61,963 nucleotides of DNA from Brevibacillus formosus (GCF_003013405.1 NZ_PXZL01000017.1:1-61963); one strand, 5' to 3'. Positions 32,994 through 40,586 are shown, counted from the first letter of the stretch. Numbers and translations: made by a program. Notes: generated by a model not told the origin, from the sequence alone.

Positions 32994-33027
32994 GAGCGCT
33001 GCCCTAACGGGTGGCGCTTTTATTTCT
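32994..33027 (+). terminator. Hairpin between element genes
   Basis: AGCGC-TG-CCC pairs with GGG-TG-GCGCT and is followed by TTTATTTC; a weak terminator or processing site. Confidence 0.5.
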
Positions 33028-33045
33028 TATACAGGAGGAGATTAG

Positions 33046-33636
33046 ATGGCGTTTGAGACAAACGAAGAAATCGCAGCAAAGACGGAGGAGCTCCGGCAAC
33101 GAGTCGCAGCCAGCCGAATCGCTAAAGGTCAGCCGCCCGAGCCACCGGAGAAATTCGTACCGATTCCGCTCGGCGTCATTCTAGCGGAACAGTTGGCACC
33201 GTTTTACAAGATCGCGGTCCAGTATGCGGCAGTTATCGCGTCGGGGTCGTTAGTTCACGTTGACACTTCGAAATTGGAGAAATACCGCGAGACGGCGAAG
33301 CTGGCGCGTATGTGCATCGGACGTCACTCCGGTCTTATTGCGAGCAGCGTAGAGTGGTGTCTGCGAGAGATGGACGAGATTAACGCAGCCATTAACGAAG
33401 GCAAAGAGAGTGAGATTGACAAAACCTCCAAGATGCGCAGGTTTAGTTTCTTCTTGGAATACCTAAACGAGTCACCATGGGCTGATACCTACGATTATAA
33501 AAGCACCGAGCCTCACCATATTCGAGAAGCCAAGATAAAAGCGGAAGTCGAGCGCTTGAAGAACGATCCGGACGCGTATCAAGCGGAACAGGATGCCGCC
33601 TGGCGTCATTACAGCGAGATTGAGCACTTAATTTAA
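33046..33636 (+). CDS. Hypothetical protein, 196 aa
   Basis: A soluble helical protein with a basic N-terminal helix (EELRQRVAASRIAKGQPPEPP) and a central conserved-looking block IPLGVILAEQLAPFYKIAVQYAA (about residues 46-68; first 20 residues typical of phage-encoded helical domains). No family recognised. AGGAGG precedes the ATG at 33046. Ends 12 bp before the phBC6A51-type HTH gene, so the two are co-transcribed. Confidence 0.68.
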   Translation: MAFETNEEIAAKTEELRQRVAASRIAKGQPPEPPEKFVPIPLGVILAEQLAPFYKIAVQYAAVIASGSLVHVDTSKLEKYRETAKLARMCIGRHSGLIASSVEWCLREMDEINAAINEGKESEIDKTSKMRRFSFFLEYLNESPWADTYDYKSTEPHHIREAKIKAEVERLKNDPDAYQAEQDAAWRHYSEIEHLI

Positions 33637-33648
33637 GGAGTGATAAGC

Positions 33649-34089
33649 ATGGGAAAAAGAAGATCAGATATTGGCCGAAGTTTGACTGACCAACAAAGAC
33701 GAGCGGCGCAAGACCTTGTTGCGAATGAATTCTGTGAGCTATCAAGTGGAAAGAAACTAACCAAGGATGAGCTTGCGGAGAGGATCGGTATTTCCAGGTC
33801 TACGCTGTACGAATGGCTCAAGATTCCGGAGTTCAATGAGTACCACCGTATGATCTCGCGCGATAAGCTGCACGCTCACGGGAGCGAGGTGGACGCCGCT
33901 CTTATAAAACTGATCCGCATGCCGGAGCCGCGTATAAAAGCGATCGAGCTATGGTACAAGTTGCAGAGGGAACTCGCGGATGTCCACGTAATCGAGCATG
34001 AAAACGAATCGAAATTACCACGTAAGTCTGACGCAGAGATCGCGGCGGATATCCACAAACTGGCCGAGATGGTGAACGGGGAGGAATAA
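33649..34089 (+). CDS. phBC6A51-type HTH protein, small-terminase-like
   Basis: A 146-residue DNA-binding protein. Residues 30-60 (LTKDELAERIGISRSTLYEW) form a homeodomain-like HTH of the phBC6A51 family seen in Bacillus phages, where such proteins commonly sit at the small terminase position. The acidic helical C-terminus could be an oligomerisation segment. The ATG at 33649 has AAGGAG nine bases upstream; GTG 33640 touches the site. No large terminase gene is nearby, so a packaging role is inference; a transcription factor is the alternative. Confidence 0.72.
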   Translation: MGKRRSDIGRSLTDQQRRAAQDLVANEFCELSSGKKLTKDELAERIGISRSTLYEWLKIPEFNEYHRMISRDKLHAHGSEVDAALIKLIRMPEPRIKAIELWYKLQRELADVHVIEHENESKLPRKSDAEIAADIHKLAEMVNGEE

Positions 34090-34091
34090 TC

Positions 34092-34430
34092 GTGGACTTT
34101 TATGCAATGGCTGTAACAGCAAGCGCGGCAACCACGAAACTCGCCGCAGTGATTGAAGGAACACGCGGATTTTTTCCGTCCGATTACGTCCAGTTCCGTC
34201 AGATAGTGGCGGAGCTCAAGCGCGATAGGGTCGAGGAGACTGCACAATTCGCACGCCACATGGACGAGGTGTACCGATGCGTAGCGCGATTGGACGAGTT
34301 GAGACGAAAGTGGCCGGAGAACTCGCGACCGATCCGAAGGGAAGTAGCGAAAATTGCGGTGTTGCTTGGCGCGATTGACCTAGCCCGCGACCATCTTATC
34401 GCTAAAATCGGTCAGAGGGCGGGTGAATAG
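34092..34430 (+). CDS. Helical hypothetical protein, 112 aa
   Basis: A 112-residue basic helical protein (GTG start two bases after the previous stop, with GGGGAGG upstream). It ends two bases before the tape measure start. In tailed phages the gene before the tape measure usually encodes a tail assembly chaperone; position suggests that role, sequence alone does not prove it. Confidence 0.62.
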   Translation: MDFYAMAVTASAATTKLAAVIEGTRGFFPSDYVQFRQIVAELKRDRVEETAQFARHMDEVYRCVARLDELRRKWPENSRPIRREVAKIAVLLGAIDLARDHLIAKIGQRAGE

Positions 34431-34432
34431 CG

Positions 34433-36388
34433 ATGGCATACGATTTAACCGCCCGCCTCATCCTCAAAGACGAAATGAGCTCAAAGCTGACGCGTATCCT
34501 CGCAAATATGACGCGTACGAACGATATGTTCCGACGTGCTGCGAACTCGACGGATATGTACCAACGCGCAACGAGTAATGCGAGTCGGGCAACGCGCCAA
34601 TTGGCAGAGGACAGCAATCGGATGGCACGGTCTTTCCACTCAATGCCGGGCTCTATAGGTAAGGTAACGGGACTGCTCGGGGGGGTGGCTGCGGGAACAG
34701 CGGCGGTCGGAGTCGCGTTTAGCTCACTGGATAAGGCGATGGATTACGAAGCGCAATTGTCGTCTATTAAAGCGCTCACGGGTGCAAGCAACGAAGAAAT
34801 GAAGCGCATGAGTGATCTCGCGATGGAGATGGGCTCAAGTACAAAATACTCGTCACTCCAAGCCGCGCAGGGAATCGAGGAGCTGCTCAAAGCCGGGTTA
34901 ACTCCCGCGGCTGTTCAAGCAGGGGGACTCCAACACGCGCTGAACCTTGCGACTGCTGGCGGGCTTGAGTTGGCAGATGCCGCGGAGATCATGTCCACCG
35001 CGCTTAACGCCTATAAGCGTGATACACTGACCGCGGAACAAGCCTCGAACATCTTGGCGGGAACCGCAAACGCATCCGCGACGAGTGTCCAGGAGCTCCG
35101 CTATTCTCTCTCGGCGGTATCGGCAGTTGCAGCGGGTGTCGGTATGACGTTCAAGGATACGAATACAGCGCTCGGACTCTTTGCAAACTCGGGAATTAAG
35201 GGAAGCGATAGTGGGACCTCACTGAAAACGATGCTTTCGAATTTACAGCCGACGACGAAAGACCAAATCGAGTTATTCAAACGACTCGGCATCCTTACGA
35301 AAAACAACAGCAACTTGTTTTACGACTCGCGCGGCAAGTTGAAATCGCTCGACCAGATCGCGGGTATCTTGCAAAAATCGCTTGGCAAAATGACCGATCA
35401 ACAACGTATGCTCGCACTCGAAACAATGTTCGGATCAGACGCCATCCGCGCCGCTACCGTCCTCTATAACGAAGGAGCCGAAGGTGTCCGGAAATTCCAA
35501 ACGGAAATGTCGAAAGTATCCGCATTAGACGTTGCCAAACAGAAGATGGACAACGCGAAAGGTGCCATCGAACAGTTGAGCGGAGCAATCGAAACCATTC
35601 AGATATCCGCGTTACAACCGCTGCTCCCAACAATTAAGGACCTGACACTCATGTTCGCGGATATGGCGACGCAATATGGACCGCAGATTACGGCTACTTT
35701 CGATGAGATCGGAAAGAGTATCCGCGAGTTTATGGACCCGTACGTCAACAATCCGCAGAAATGGGAAGTTACGGGACAAGCCGAAATGAAGTTCAAGCAA
35801 GCGGAAATAATGGACAGGGCAGGCGGACCACCTCCGTTTTGGAAGCACCTTATCGGCGGCTTTGAGGAATGGTATAGCTCATCCGGTAAACAAATGATCG
35901 AGTCAGGTGCGTCACGGATTGCCAAAGACTTCGGCTTGTTCCTTGAGGAAAAAGCGCCAGATATCGCAAAAGCTGGCCTCATAATCGGCGCTAGGATTGC
36001 GACGAGCATCTCCAAGGGCATACAAAGCGAGATGGAAACCAGTGTCATCGGTAATGCGATAATGTCGTCACCAATAATGCGCGCTAACCAAGCAGGAACT
36101 TGGGCGTTCGACACGTTTATGCCGAGCTTTACTGATAAACCAGACGGTTCACATTATAATGGAATTTCGTATATCCCACGCGACGGCTACATTGCACGTA
36201 TGCACGAAGGTGAGCGCGTACTGACAAAGCAGGAAAATCGCGAGTATTCCGCCGGAGGTTCCGGCGGAAGCGTCAATGTCTCCGGTAATACATTCGTGGT
36301 AAATGCGGCTGGTGGCGATTTGAACGATCCGAAGGTGATCGATAGGCTTGCGTTATCTCTTGCGCGTCAGGTGATACGGACTAGATAG
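34433..36388 (+). CDS. Phage tail tape measure protein, TP901 family
   Basis: A 651-residue tape measure protein. In Siphoviridae-type tails it sets tail length and helps DNA entry. Residues about 80-105 are hydrophobic (LLGGVAAGTAAVGVAFSSL); the TP901 core follows (YEAQLSSIKALTGASNEEM, AAQGIEELLKAGLT, ATAGGLELADAAEIMSTALN, KGSDSGTSLKTMLSNLQP). The C-terminus has PRDGYIARMHEGERVLTKQE, a typical tape measure ending, then a Gly-rich linker. It is short for the family, which would mean a short tail. No other tail gene is recognisable. Confidence 0.87.
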   Translation: MAYDLTARLILKDEMSSKLTRILANMTRTNDMFRRAANSTDMYQRATSNASRATRQLAEDSNRMARSFHSMPGSIGKVTGLLGGVAAGTAAVGVAFSSLDKAMDYEAQLSSIKALTGASNEEMKRMSDLAMEMGSSTKYSSLQAAQGIEELLKAGLTPAAVQAGGLQHALNLATAGGLELADAAEIMSTALNAYKRDTLTAEQASNILAGTANASATSVQELRYSLSAVSAVAAGVGMTFKDTNTALGLFANSGIKGSDSGTSLKTMLSNLQPTTKDQIELFKRLGILTKNNSNLFYDSRGKLKSLDQIAGILQKSLGKMTDQQRMLALETMFGSDAIRAATVLYNEGAEGVRKFQTEMSKVSALDVAKQKMDNAKGAIEQLSGAIETIQISALQPLLPTIKDLTLMFADMATQYGPQITATFDEIGKSIREFMDPYVNNPQKWEVTGQAEMKFKQAEIMDRAGGPPPFWKHLIGGFEEWYSSSGKQMIESGASRIAKDFGLFLEEKAPDIAKAGLIIGARIATSISKGIQSEMETSVIGNAIMSSPIMRANQAGTWAFDTFMPSFTDKPDGSHYNGISYIPRDGYIARMHEGERVLTKQENREYSAGGSGGSVNVSGNTFVVNAAGGDLNDPKVIDRLALSLARQVIRTR

Positions 36389-36412
36389 AATAACGTACGA
36401 TAGAATAACGAT

Positions 36413-36448
36413 TGCCCACCGTCGAGAGATCGATAGTGGGCATTTTTT
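36413..36448 (+). terminator. GCCCAC-type terminator after the tape measure gene
   Basis: TGCCCAC (36413-36419) pairs with GTGGGCA (36436-36442) followed by six Ts. Confidence 0.85.
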
Positions 36449-36553
36449 GGTTTAAAGAAGCTGCGCGGAATGTTAGGCGGGATAAGAGCGGCGATTCTGG
36501 TCTATACTGATATGGTATAAGAGAAACACGGAGAACGTGGTATAACTTTTATG

Positions 36554-36582
36554 TTGAATACAACATCACACCACTTTATAAT
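36554..36582 (+). promoter_or_regulatory. Strong promoter of a candidate antitoxin RNA
   Basis: TTGAAT (36554-36559), 17-bp spacer, TATAAT (36577-36582). No gene with a ribosome binding site follows, so the product is probably a small RNA directed at the toxin-like gene's 3' end. Confidence 0.6.
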
Positions 36583-36588
36583 TGGATT

Positions 36589-36675
36589 AAGGTTAGCAGT
36601 TAGCAAATCTTGTTTAACGTTCAACACAAGAAAAAAAATCCGCAGATGCCTAAACATCAACGGATTTTTATAAAG
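36589..36675 (+). ncRNA. Candidate antisense antitoxin RNA
   Basis: Inferred transcript from the promoter at 36554-36582 to the hairpin at 36634-36669. It converges with the leftward toxin-like mRNA and would share the terminator stem. If the hairpin is leaky it could extend through the ATTTCTCACG repeats (36688, 36706) toward the toxin frame and overlap more. Ends are predictions only. Confidence 0.4.
36634..36669. terminator. Bidirectional terminator between toxin-like mRNA and antisense RNA
   Basis: AAAAATCCG and CGGATTTTT with inner GATG/CATC pairing; eight Ts follow on the minus strand, a shorter T-run on the plus strand. Confidence 0.75.
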
Positions 36676-36718
36676 CGTGACAGTGGGATTTCTCACGGCG
36701 CGAGTATTTCTCACGATA

Positions 36719-36752
36719 ATCCACCTGCGGCGGCCAAACCATTAGGTGGATT
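36719..36752 (-). promoter_or_regulatory. Perfect 9-bp hairpin at the toxin-like stop codon
   Basis: AATCCACCT (36719-36727) and AGGTGGATT (36744-36752) enclose a 16-base loop, directly at the 3' end of the small gene. No T-run, so it may stabilise or fold the mRNA. Confidence 0.55.
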
Positions 36753-36840
36753 ATTTGCGTTTATTTTTGTCATTTTCACACAACGCTCCGTATATTACTA
36801 CGATCCAATATGTTACTTCAAGAATGGACTCGATCTCCAT
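36751..36840 (-). CDS. 29-residue membrane peptide, type I toxin-like
   Basis: ATG at 36840 is preceded by GGGGAGGTGAT; TAA at 36751. The peptide has one hydrophobic segment (ILEVTYWIVVIYGALC) and a charged KNKRK tail, the general form of Bacillus type I toxins (TxpA, BsrG and relatives) though no sequence identity is claimed. The leader can pair CTCC with GGAG across the ribosome binding site. A minus-strand promoter lies at 36939-36967, and a convergent RNA promoter at 36554. The whole layout matches type I toxin-antitoxin loci with 3' overlap. Placement near attR suits element maintenance. Confidence 0.6.
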   Translation of the reverse strand: MEIESILEVTYWIVVIYGALCENDKNKRK

Positions 36841-36938
36841 ATGGCTATCACCTCCCCTTATAGGAGAGTCGCCGCGAGAATCCCATCTGTTTCCTCTCTA
36901 GTTTACCTATCTTTATCTGTAAAACTCAATAGATTACC

Positions 36939-36967
36939 TATATAATGTGCGAAATAATTTTCGACAA
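36939..36967 (-). promoter_or_regulatory. Promoter of the toxin-like gene
   Basis: On the minus strand TTGTCG (36967-36962) and TATATA (36944-36939) with 17-bp spacing; it would give a leader of about 90 bases. Confidence 0.5.
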
Positions 36968-37028
36968 TACTAGATGTTGTGTTTTAAGCTTGTTTCCCTC
37001 CTTTGATATAAGTCTATCACACTCCACT

Positions 37029-37073
37029 GTAGCCACTTGGCTACTTTTTATGGGCCATCTGGCTACTTTTTAT
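37029..37073. repeat. GTAGCCA/TGGCTAC repeat block, IS-end-like
   Basis: GTAGCCA-CT-TGGCTAC (37029-37044) is an inverted repeat; TGGCTACTTTTTAT occurs at 37038-37051 and again at 37060-37073. The arrangement resembles the multiple terminal repeats of IS21-family elements. No transposase is present, so it may be a solo end; recognition is from memory and tentative. Confidence 0.4.
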
Positions 37074-37130
37074 TCTGCTCACAGACATCCCCTCATGTTG
37101 CGCCTTAAATGCATTGAGCAACTATAACTT

Positions 37131-37177
37131 GCGCCCACTTATCGGAGTTACATCCAGTCGGTGGGCGCTTCTTTTTT
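37131..37177 (+). terminator. Third GCCCAC-type terminator
   Basis: GCGCCCAC (37131-37138) and GTGGGCGC (37161-37168) followed by TTCTTTTTT. Confidence 0.8.
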
Positions 37178-37233
37178 GTCCTAAACCAGCGGAGTACAGT
37201 AAGAGGACTAACGTTAAAGGAGCGTGCTCGCCC

Positions 37234-37344
37234 ATGACCTACCGCGATTATGCTCCGCGCAGGATTACGATTGAGAAGGTGTTGCGAGCGGTTAGGAAGT
37301 GGAATCCTAGCGTCAAGTACGGGGATTTGTTTCCTCCGATTTAA
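37234..37344 (+). CDS. Small basic protein, 36 aa
   Basis: ATG at 37234 with AAAGGAG 11 bases upstream, TAA at 37344. The peptide is basic and helical (RRITIEKVLRAVRKWNPSVK), the last gene before attR. Size and charge suit an excisionase-like or DNA-bending protein, but this is only a guess from position. Confidence 0.5.
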   Translation: MTYRDYAPRRITIEKVLRAVRKWNPSVKYGDLFPPI

Positions 37345-37425
37345 GTTGCGCTAGCTTGTCCGTTTGGGTATTATAGTAGCAGCGCTATCCACCGTTATAT
37401 AGGTGCGCGATTAACAATCCCGAAA

Positions 37426-37508
37426 GCAATCCTCAATCATCCAAAAACGTGACAAAACGTTGCTCTGACGTGGTTTTGGCCTACCGATAGCCTATCGTAA
37501 GCCTAACG
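37426..37508. promoter_or_regulatory. Right arm-type site cluster near attR
   Basis: GCCTACCG, GCCTATCG and GCCTAACG start at 37479, 37490 and 37501, exactly 11 bp apart, leading directly into attR. GCAATCCTCAA at 37426-37436 is the inverted copy of the left-end TTGAGGATTGC. Confidence 0.65.
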
Positions 37509-37612
37509 GAGGCTTCTCCATCGAGAATCCAAATGCAGTCGCTTCTTGTGGGTGTGGATCTTCGTTCAAAACAGCGTTGGCTGAAGGAAAAGCGGAGAAA
37601 TGTGACGACTAA
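37508..37612 (+). pseudogene. yutM: attR: displaced original 3' end of yutM
   Basis: The 105 bp are identical to the 3' end of the reconstructed yutM at 21575-21679, with the TAA at 37610-37612, but have no start. This is the host sequence pushed away by integration and still attached to the original downstream terminator. Confidence 0.93.
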
Positions 37613-37628
37613 GGACAAATAAGACAGA

Positions 37629-37668
37629 ACCCCTTCGACTTGTGTGAATGATTGCGCACGAGTTGAAG
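37629..37668 (+). terminator. Original yutM terminator, now beyond attR
   Basis: ACCCCTTC-region stem pairs with GAAGGGGT and is followed by ATTTTG; lies just after the displaced yutM stop. Confidence 0.75.
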
Positions 37669-37769
37669 GGGTATTTTGTTGTTCGGAATGAAAAAAATTT
37701 ACAAAATAAGGACTAGAATTTATAGTTAGGAATAATTGGAAGTGAAATAAATAGATGAGAGGCAGGATT

Positions 37770-39011
37770 ATGATGATGAAATTCAAACGGCTTACTGCTT
37801 GCGTATTTTCGGCCATCCTTTTGTGTACAGCCATTCCAGCTTCGATTGATGCGGCACCACAGGTGAAGTCAAAAGGATATGTGGCCGGCAATCTGACGAT
37901 GTTTCCACAGCTCGATGTGAATGTGGGCGAGAAAGTCACGATAACAGCAACGATTGCGAAACATGGGAAGATAAAAGGAGATGCGGAATTTCACTTCACT
38001 GGTCCCGATGAGGATCTCGTGATGGAGGATGTGAAGGTCACAGAAGGAAAAGAGACGTACGAGGTAACGGGAACCTTTACTCCCTCGGAAAAAGGAAAAT
38101 ATGAAATTAAACTCACACTAACCATGAAGGGTGAGGACAAGCAAGAGACAACGGGTGCTGCGTCTGGCATCATTCGGGTAGGAGATGAATGGAAATACTT
38201 CTTTGTCGCAGATGCAGACAGCAAGCTGAAAGGTACGATCTACAAGGATAAATTGGTCAATGAGAGTCCGATGAAAGTGACTCAAGCCAAGCAGGTGACC
38301 GGTAAAATCTATCGTGGAAATCAAGAGATTTATTACTTGCAGGTCAACGATCCAGCAGCGGAAAAAGGGCTGCAACAAAGCTCTCTTTACAAGGTAAAGC
38401 AAGGTAGCAGCACGCCAGAAGCTGTGAAATTTGCGGGAGACAAGATTACGTCCTTTGTCATGGATGGAAGTGATATGTACTTTACGGCTTATACTGACGA
38501 CAACCGAGCGATGCTGTATAAAGCGAAAACCAATTCGGACAAAAAAGAGGAAGTTCTTGAAAATGTAGACTATGCAACGGTTTCAAATGTCTGGTATTAC
38601 TTCCATGACACCCGTGATCAAGGACTCTATAAAATGAAGCTGGATGGGACCGAAAAAACGAAGCTTACTAAAGATGACACGAGAATAGATGTTGAGAAGG
38701 GCGGCAGCTTTGAGGTTTATACAGACGGGATTGCCTATGTGGATAGCAGCTCTCGGCACGTGCTGATTTCCAAAGAGGGTAAGCATTTGCAAGATGGCGA
38801 GCAAATCAAGGGCAAGATCGTTGATGTCGTAGGTGACAACATGTTCTATCTGGACAGCGACAAAGCTTTGTATCGGACACAGCTCGCTTCAGATAAAACA
38901 GAGAAGATCATGGACTTGAAGAGCGATGCGATTGTAGAGATAAACGTACCCGCACAATACATTCTCTATGCCAAAGCAAACAATGAGCTTTACAAGGTTC
39001 AGTGGAAATAA
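37770..39011 (+). CDS. Secreted protein with DUF5050-like propeller
   Basis: A 413-residue exported protein with a signal peptide (MMMKFKR, hydrophobic core, DAAPQ cleavage). Residues 35-130 form an Ig-like beta domain; residues 150-413 hold repeated W/Y-YF-D-KG-LYK units (YYLQVNDP, MYFTAYTDDNRAMLYKAK, VWYYFHDTRDQGLYKMKLDG) of the DUF5050 beta-propeller type. Likely cell-surface, ligand unknown. The ATG at 37770 has AGGCAGGA just upstream; ATG 37755 has none. Confidence 0.75.
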   Translation: MMMKFKRLTACVFSAILLCTAIPASIDAAPQVKSKGYVAGNLTMFPQLDVNVGEKVTITATIAKHGKIKGDAEFHFTGPDEDLVMEDVKVTEGKETYEVTGTFTPSEKGKYEIKLTLTMKGEDKQETTGAASGIIRVGDEWKYFFVADADSKLKGTIYKDKLVNESPMKVTQAKQVTGKIYRGNQEIYYLQVNDPAAEKGLQQSSLYKVKQGSSTPEAVKFAGDKITSFVMDGSDMYFTAYTDDNRAMLYKAKTNSDKKEEVLENVDYATVSNVWYYFHDTRDQGLYKMKLDGTEKTKLTKDDTRIDVEKGGSFEVYTDGIAYVDSSSRHVLISKEGKHLQDGEQIKGKIVDVVGDNMFYLDSDKALYRTQLASDKTEKIMDLKSDAIVEINVPAQYILYAKANNELYKVQWK

Positions 39012-39018
39012 CACAAGG

Positions 39019-39048
39019 AATCCATACTTCGGTATGGATTTTTTTTGC
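39019..39048 (+). terminator. Terminator with UUCG tetraloop
   Basis: AATCCATAC-TTCG-GTATGGATT followed by a T-run. Confidence 0.9.
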
Positions 39049-39109
39049 GGCAACCTGTCACAAAATGACGCCTTTGTTTGTTATACGTGCGAATCGGAGG
39101 TGAGAGGGC

Positions 39110-39691
39110 TTGGATCATAACGAAATGGAGCAAGTGCTAAAGGAGGTCAGAGCCGGGGATATCGACCAATTTGGTTTGATCATCGATGCGATGCAAAAGC
39201 CGTTGTTCGTGTATTGCTATCACATGCTGGGACACCGACAGGAAGCGGAGGATGCTGTCCAGGAGGTTTTCTTGAAAGCATTCGAGCAGTTGGACAGCTA
39301 TCGACACAACGTTTCTTTCTCGGCATGGATGTATAAGATCGCGTATCATCATTGCCTGAACTTGTTAAACAGGGCGAAGCTGAATCGCGTAGTCACTTTT
39401 TTGCGTGCGGGGGTTCAGACGGTCAGTCGCCATGAGGGTGAAAAGAAGATAGAAGATACCGAGTACTTGAACAACCCTCTTCATGTAGCGGTATCAAAGC
39501 TATCCGTAAAGGAGCGGAATCTCCTGATCTTGCGTGTGGTGGAAGAACGCAGCTACGACGAGCTGGCCATGTTGTTTGATAGAAAGCCAGCTACGCTGCG
39601 AAAACAGTATGAGCGTGCATTGAAAAAATGTAAATCTTACATGCTCGTGAGTGAAGGCGGTGATAGACATGACTCGATCTCAGCAACCTGA
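39110..39691 (+). CDS. ECF-type RNA polymerase sigma factor
   Basis: A 193-residue sigma-70 family ECF factor. Region 2 includes YCYHMLGHRQEAEDAVQEVF and the WMYKIAYHHCLN helix; region 4 has LSVKERNLLILRVVEERSYDEL and KPATLRKQYERALKK, the -35-binding HTH. It directs transcription of a regulon that usually includes its own operon. TTG start with CGGAGGTGAG upstream. The next gene, a membrane protein overlapping by 23 bp, is its likely anti-sigma factor. Confidence 0.9.
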   Translation: MDHNEMEQVLKEVRAGDIDQFGLIIDAMQKPLFVYCYHMLGHRQEAEDAVQEVFLKAFEQLDSYRHNVSFSAWMYKIAYHHCLNLLNRAKLNRVVTFLRAGVQTVSRHEGEKKIEDTEYLNNPLHVAVSKLSVKERNLLILRVVEERSYDELAMLFDRKPATLRKQYERALKKCKSYMLVSEGGDRHDSISAT

Positions 39692-40586
39692 TGATTGGAA
39701 ACAGCAGTTACTAGCAGCCGCCAATGATTTCGATGTCAAGGATCAAGTCCTTCAAAAAATCAAGGAACGAACAAATATATCGGAGGGAAAACAGATGAAA
39801 AAAAGATTGGGATTACTTGTTGCGGCTATTCTTGTGTTTGGAGGAACATCCGCTTATGCAGCCATGAAGGCATACGAATTGAAGAATGAAAAAGGGGAAG
39901 CGGTAGTGAAAGTGCAGCAGACTGCTGCTCCACAGGAAAAAAGCAGCGCTGAAACGATGAAAACCTTTGAAGACGCGCGAAACTCGCTTAAGCCAGGAGA
40001 AGGGGCAGCTATTTATATACCTGGACCGGACAATCCGAAAAAACGTGTTTCCTTCACATATATTCCTGTTGAACATTTAACCACACCACCGTTGCAGAAA
40101 GAAGTGGGCAGCTTTTATGAGGTACCAGCAGAGATAGAGGGTGGCTACAAATTTTTAAAAGGACATGTCGAGTATCCGTTTGATTATAGCCAACCAGAAT
40201 TATTCGCAGAAATGCACAAGGAGGCGGAGAAGGACAAGAAACAAATCGTCATGCGAAAAGTATCTCCTAAGCCGACAATAAATAGAGTCTTTACGTTGTA
40301 CAAAGGGAGTGAAGGAGCAGGGACGGACGGTGACGTGTACATCGCCATCACGAACTTTGAAGGTTTGAAATGGATCGAAGAAGCAGCAGGAGAGGATGCA
40401 ATTGTAGAAAAAGTGAAAGTCCAAAAATATGAGGGAATGTATGTAGCCCAGAAGCTATTGGATGGAACAGAACAAAAACTTGTAAAGGTTTATCAAGAGG
40501 ACAAAAACAGACTCATTGAAGTGGGTACCAAGAATCCAGCATTGACGAAAAAAGAATTGCTGTTGATTGTCGAGAATTTAAAGTAA
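39669..40586 (+). CDS. Probable membrane anti-sigma factor
   Basis: A 305-residue protein with a short cytoplasmic N-terminus (about 42 residues, sigma-binding candidate), one transmembrane helix (LGLLVAAILVFGGTSAYAA) and a large extracellular domain. The ATG at 39669 lies inside the sigma gene after GGCGGTGAT. Topology and overlap with an ECF gene are the standard arrangement for anti-sigma factors; the binding domain itself is not a recognised type such as ZAS (no HxxxCxxC). Confidence 0.72.
   Translation: MTRSQQPDDWKQQLLAAANDFDVKDQVLQKIKERTNISEGKQMKKRLGLLVAAILVFGGTSAYAAMKAYELKNEKGEAVVKVQQTAAPQEKSSAETMKTFEDARNSLKPGEGAAIYIPGPDNPKKRVSFTYIPVEHLTTPPLQKEVGSFYEVPAEIEGGYKFLKGHVEYPFDYSQPELFAEMHKEAEKDKKQIVMRKVSPKPTINRVFTLYKGSEGAGTDGDVYIAITNFEGLKWIEEAAGEDAIVEKVKVQKYEGMYVAQKLLDGTEQKLVKVYQEDKNRLIEVGTKNPALTKKELLLIVENLK

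Larger units (their letters stand above)
21575..37612. mobile_element. Integrated element of about 15.9 kb in yutM
   Basis: Bounded by an exact 105-bp direct repeat (21575-21679 and 37508-37612; offset 15,933 bp). It contains two tyrosine recombinases, a XRE repressor with operators, DNA-binding and replication-like genes, a run of small hypothetical genes, a TP901-type tape measure gene and a small toxin-like gene. Base and codon usage is richer in CpG (CGC, GCG, CGG, TCG) than the host genes. No capsid, portal, large terminase or lysis gene is seen. Probably a phage satellite or similar integrative element; a reduced prophage is the alternative. Confidence 0.92.

Noticed and set aside
34433..36388. 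Complete prophage
   Set aside because: No capsid, portal, large terminase, baseplate or lysis gene could be recognised in the 16 kb.
37481..37939. Minus-strand frame across attR
   Set aside because: It spans the attachment repeat and the start of a secreted protein gene; part of it repeats the antisense of yutM seen at 21140-21694.
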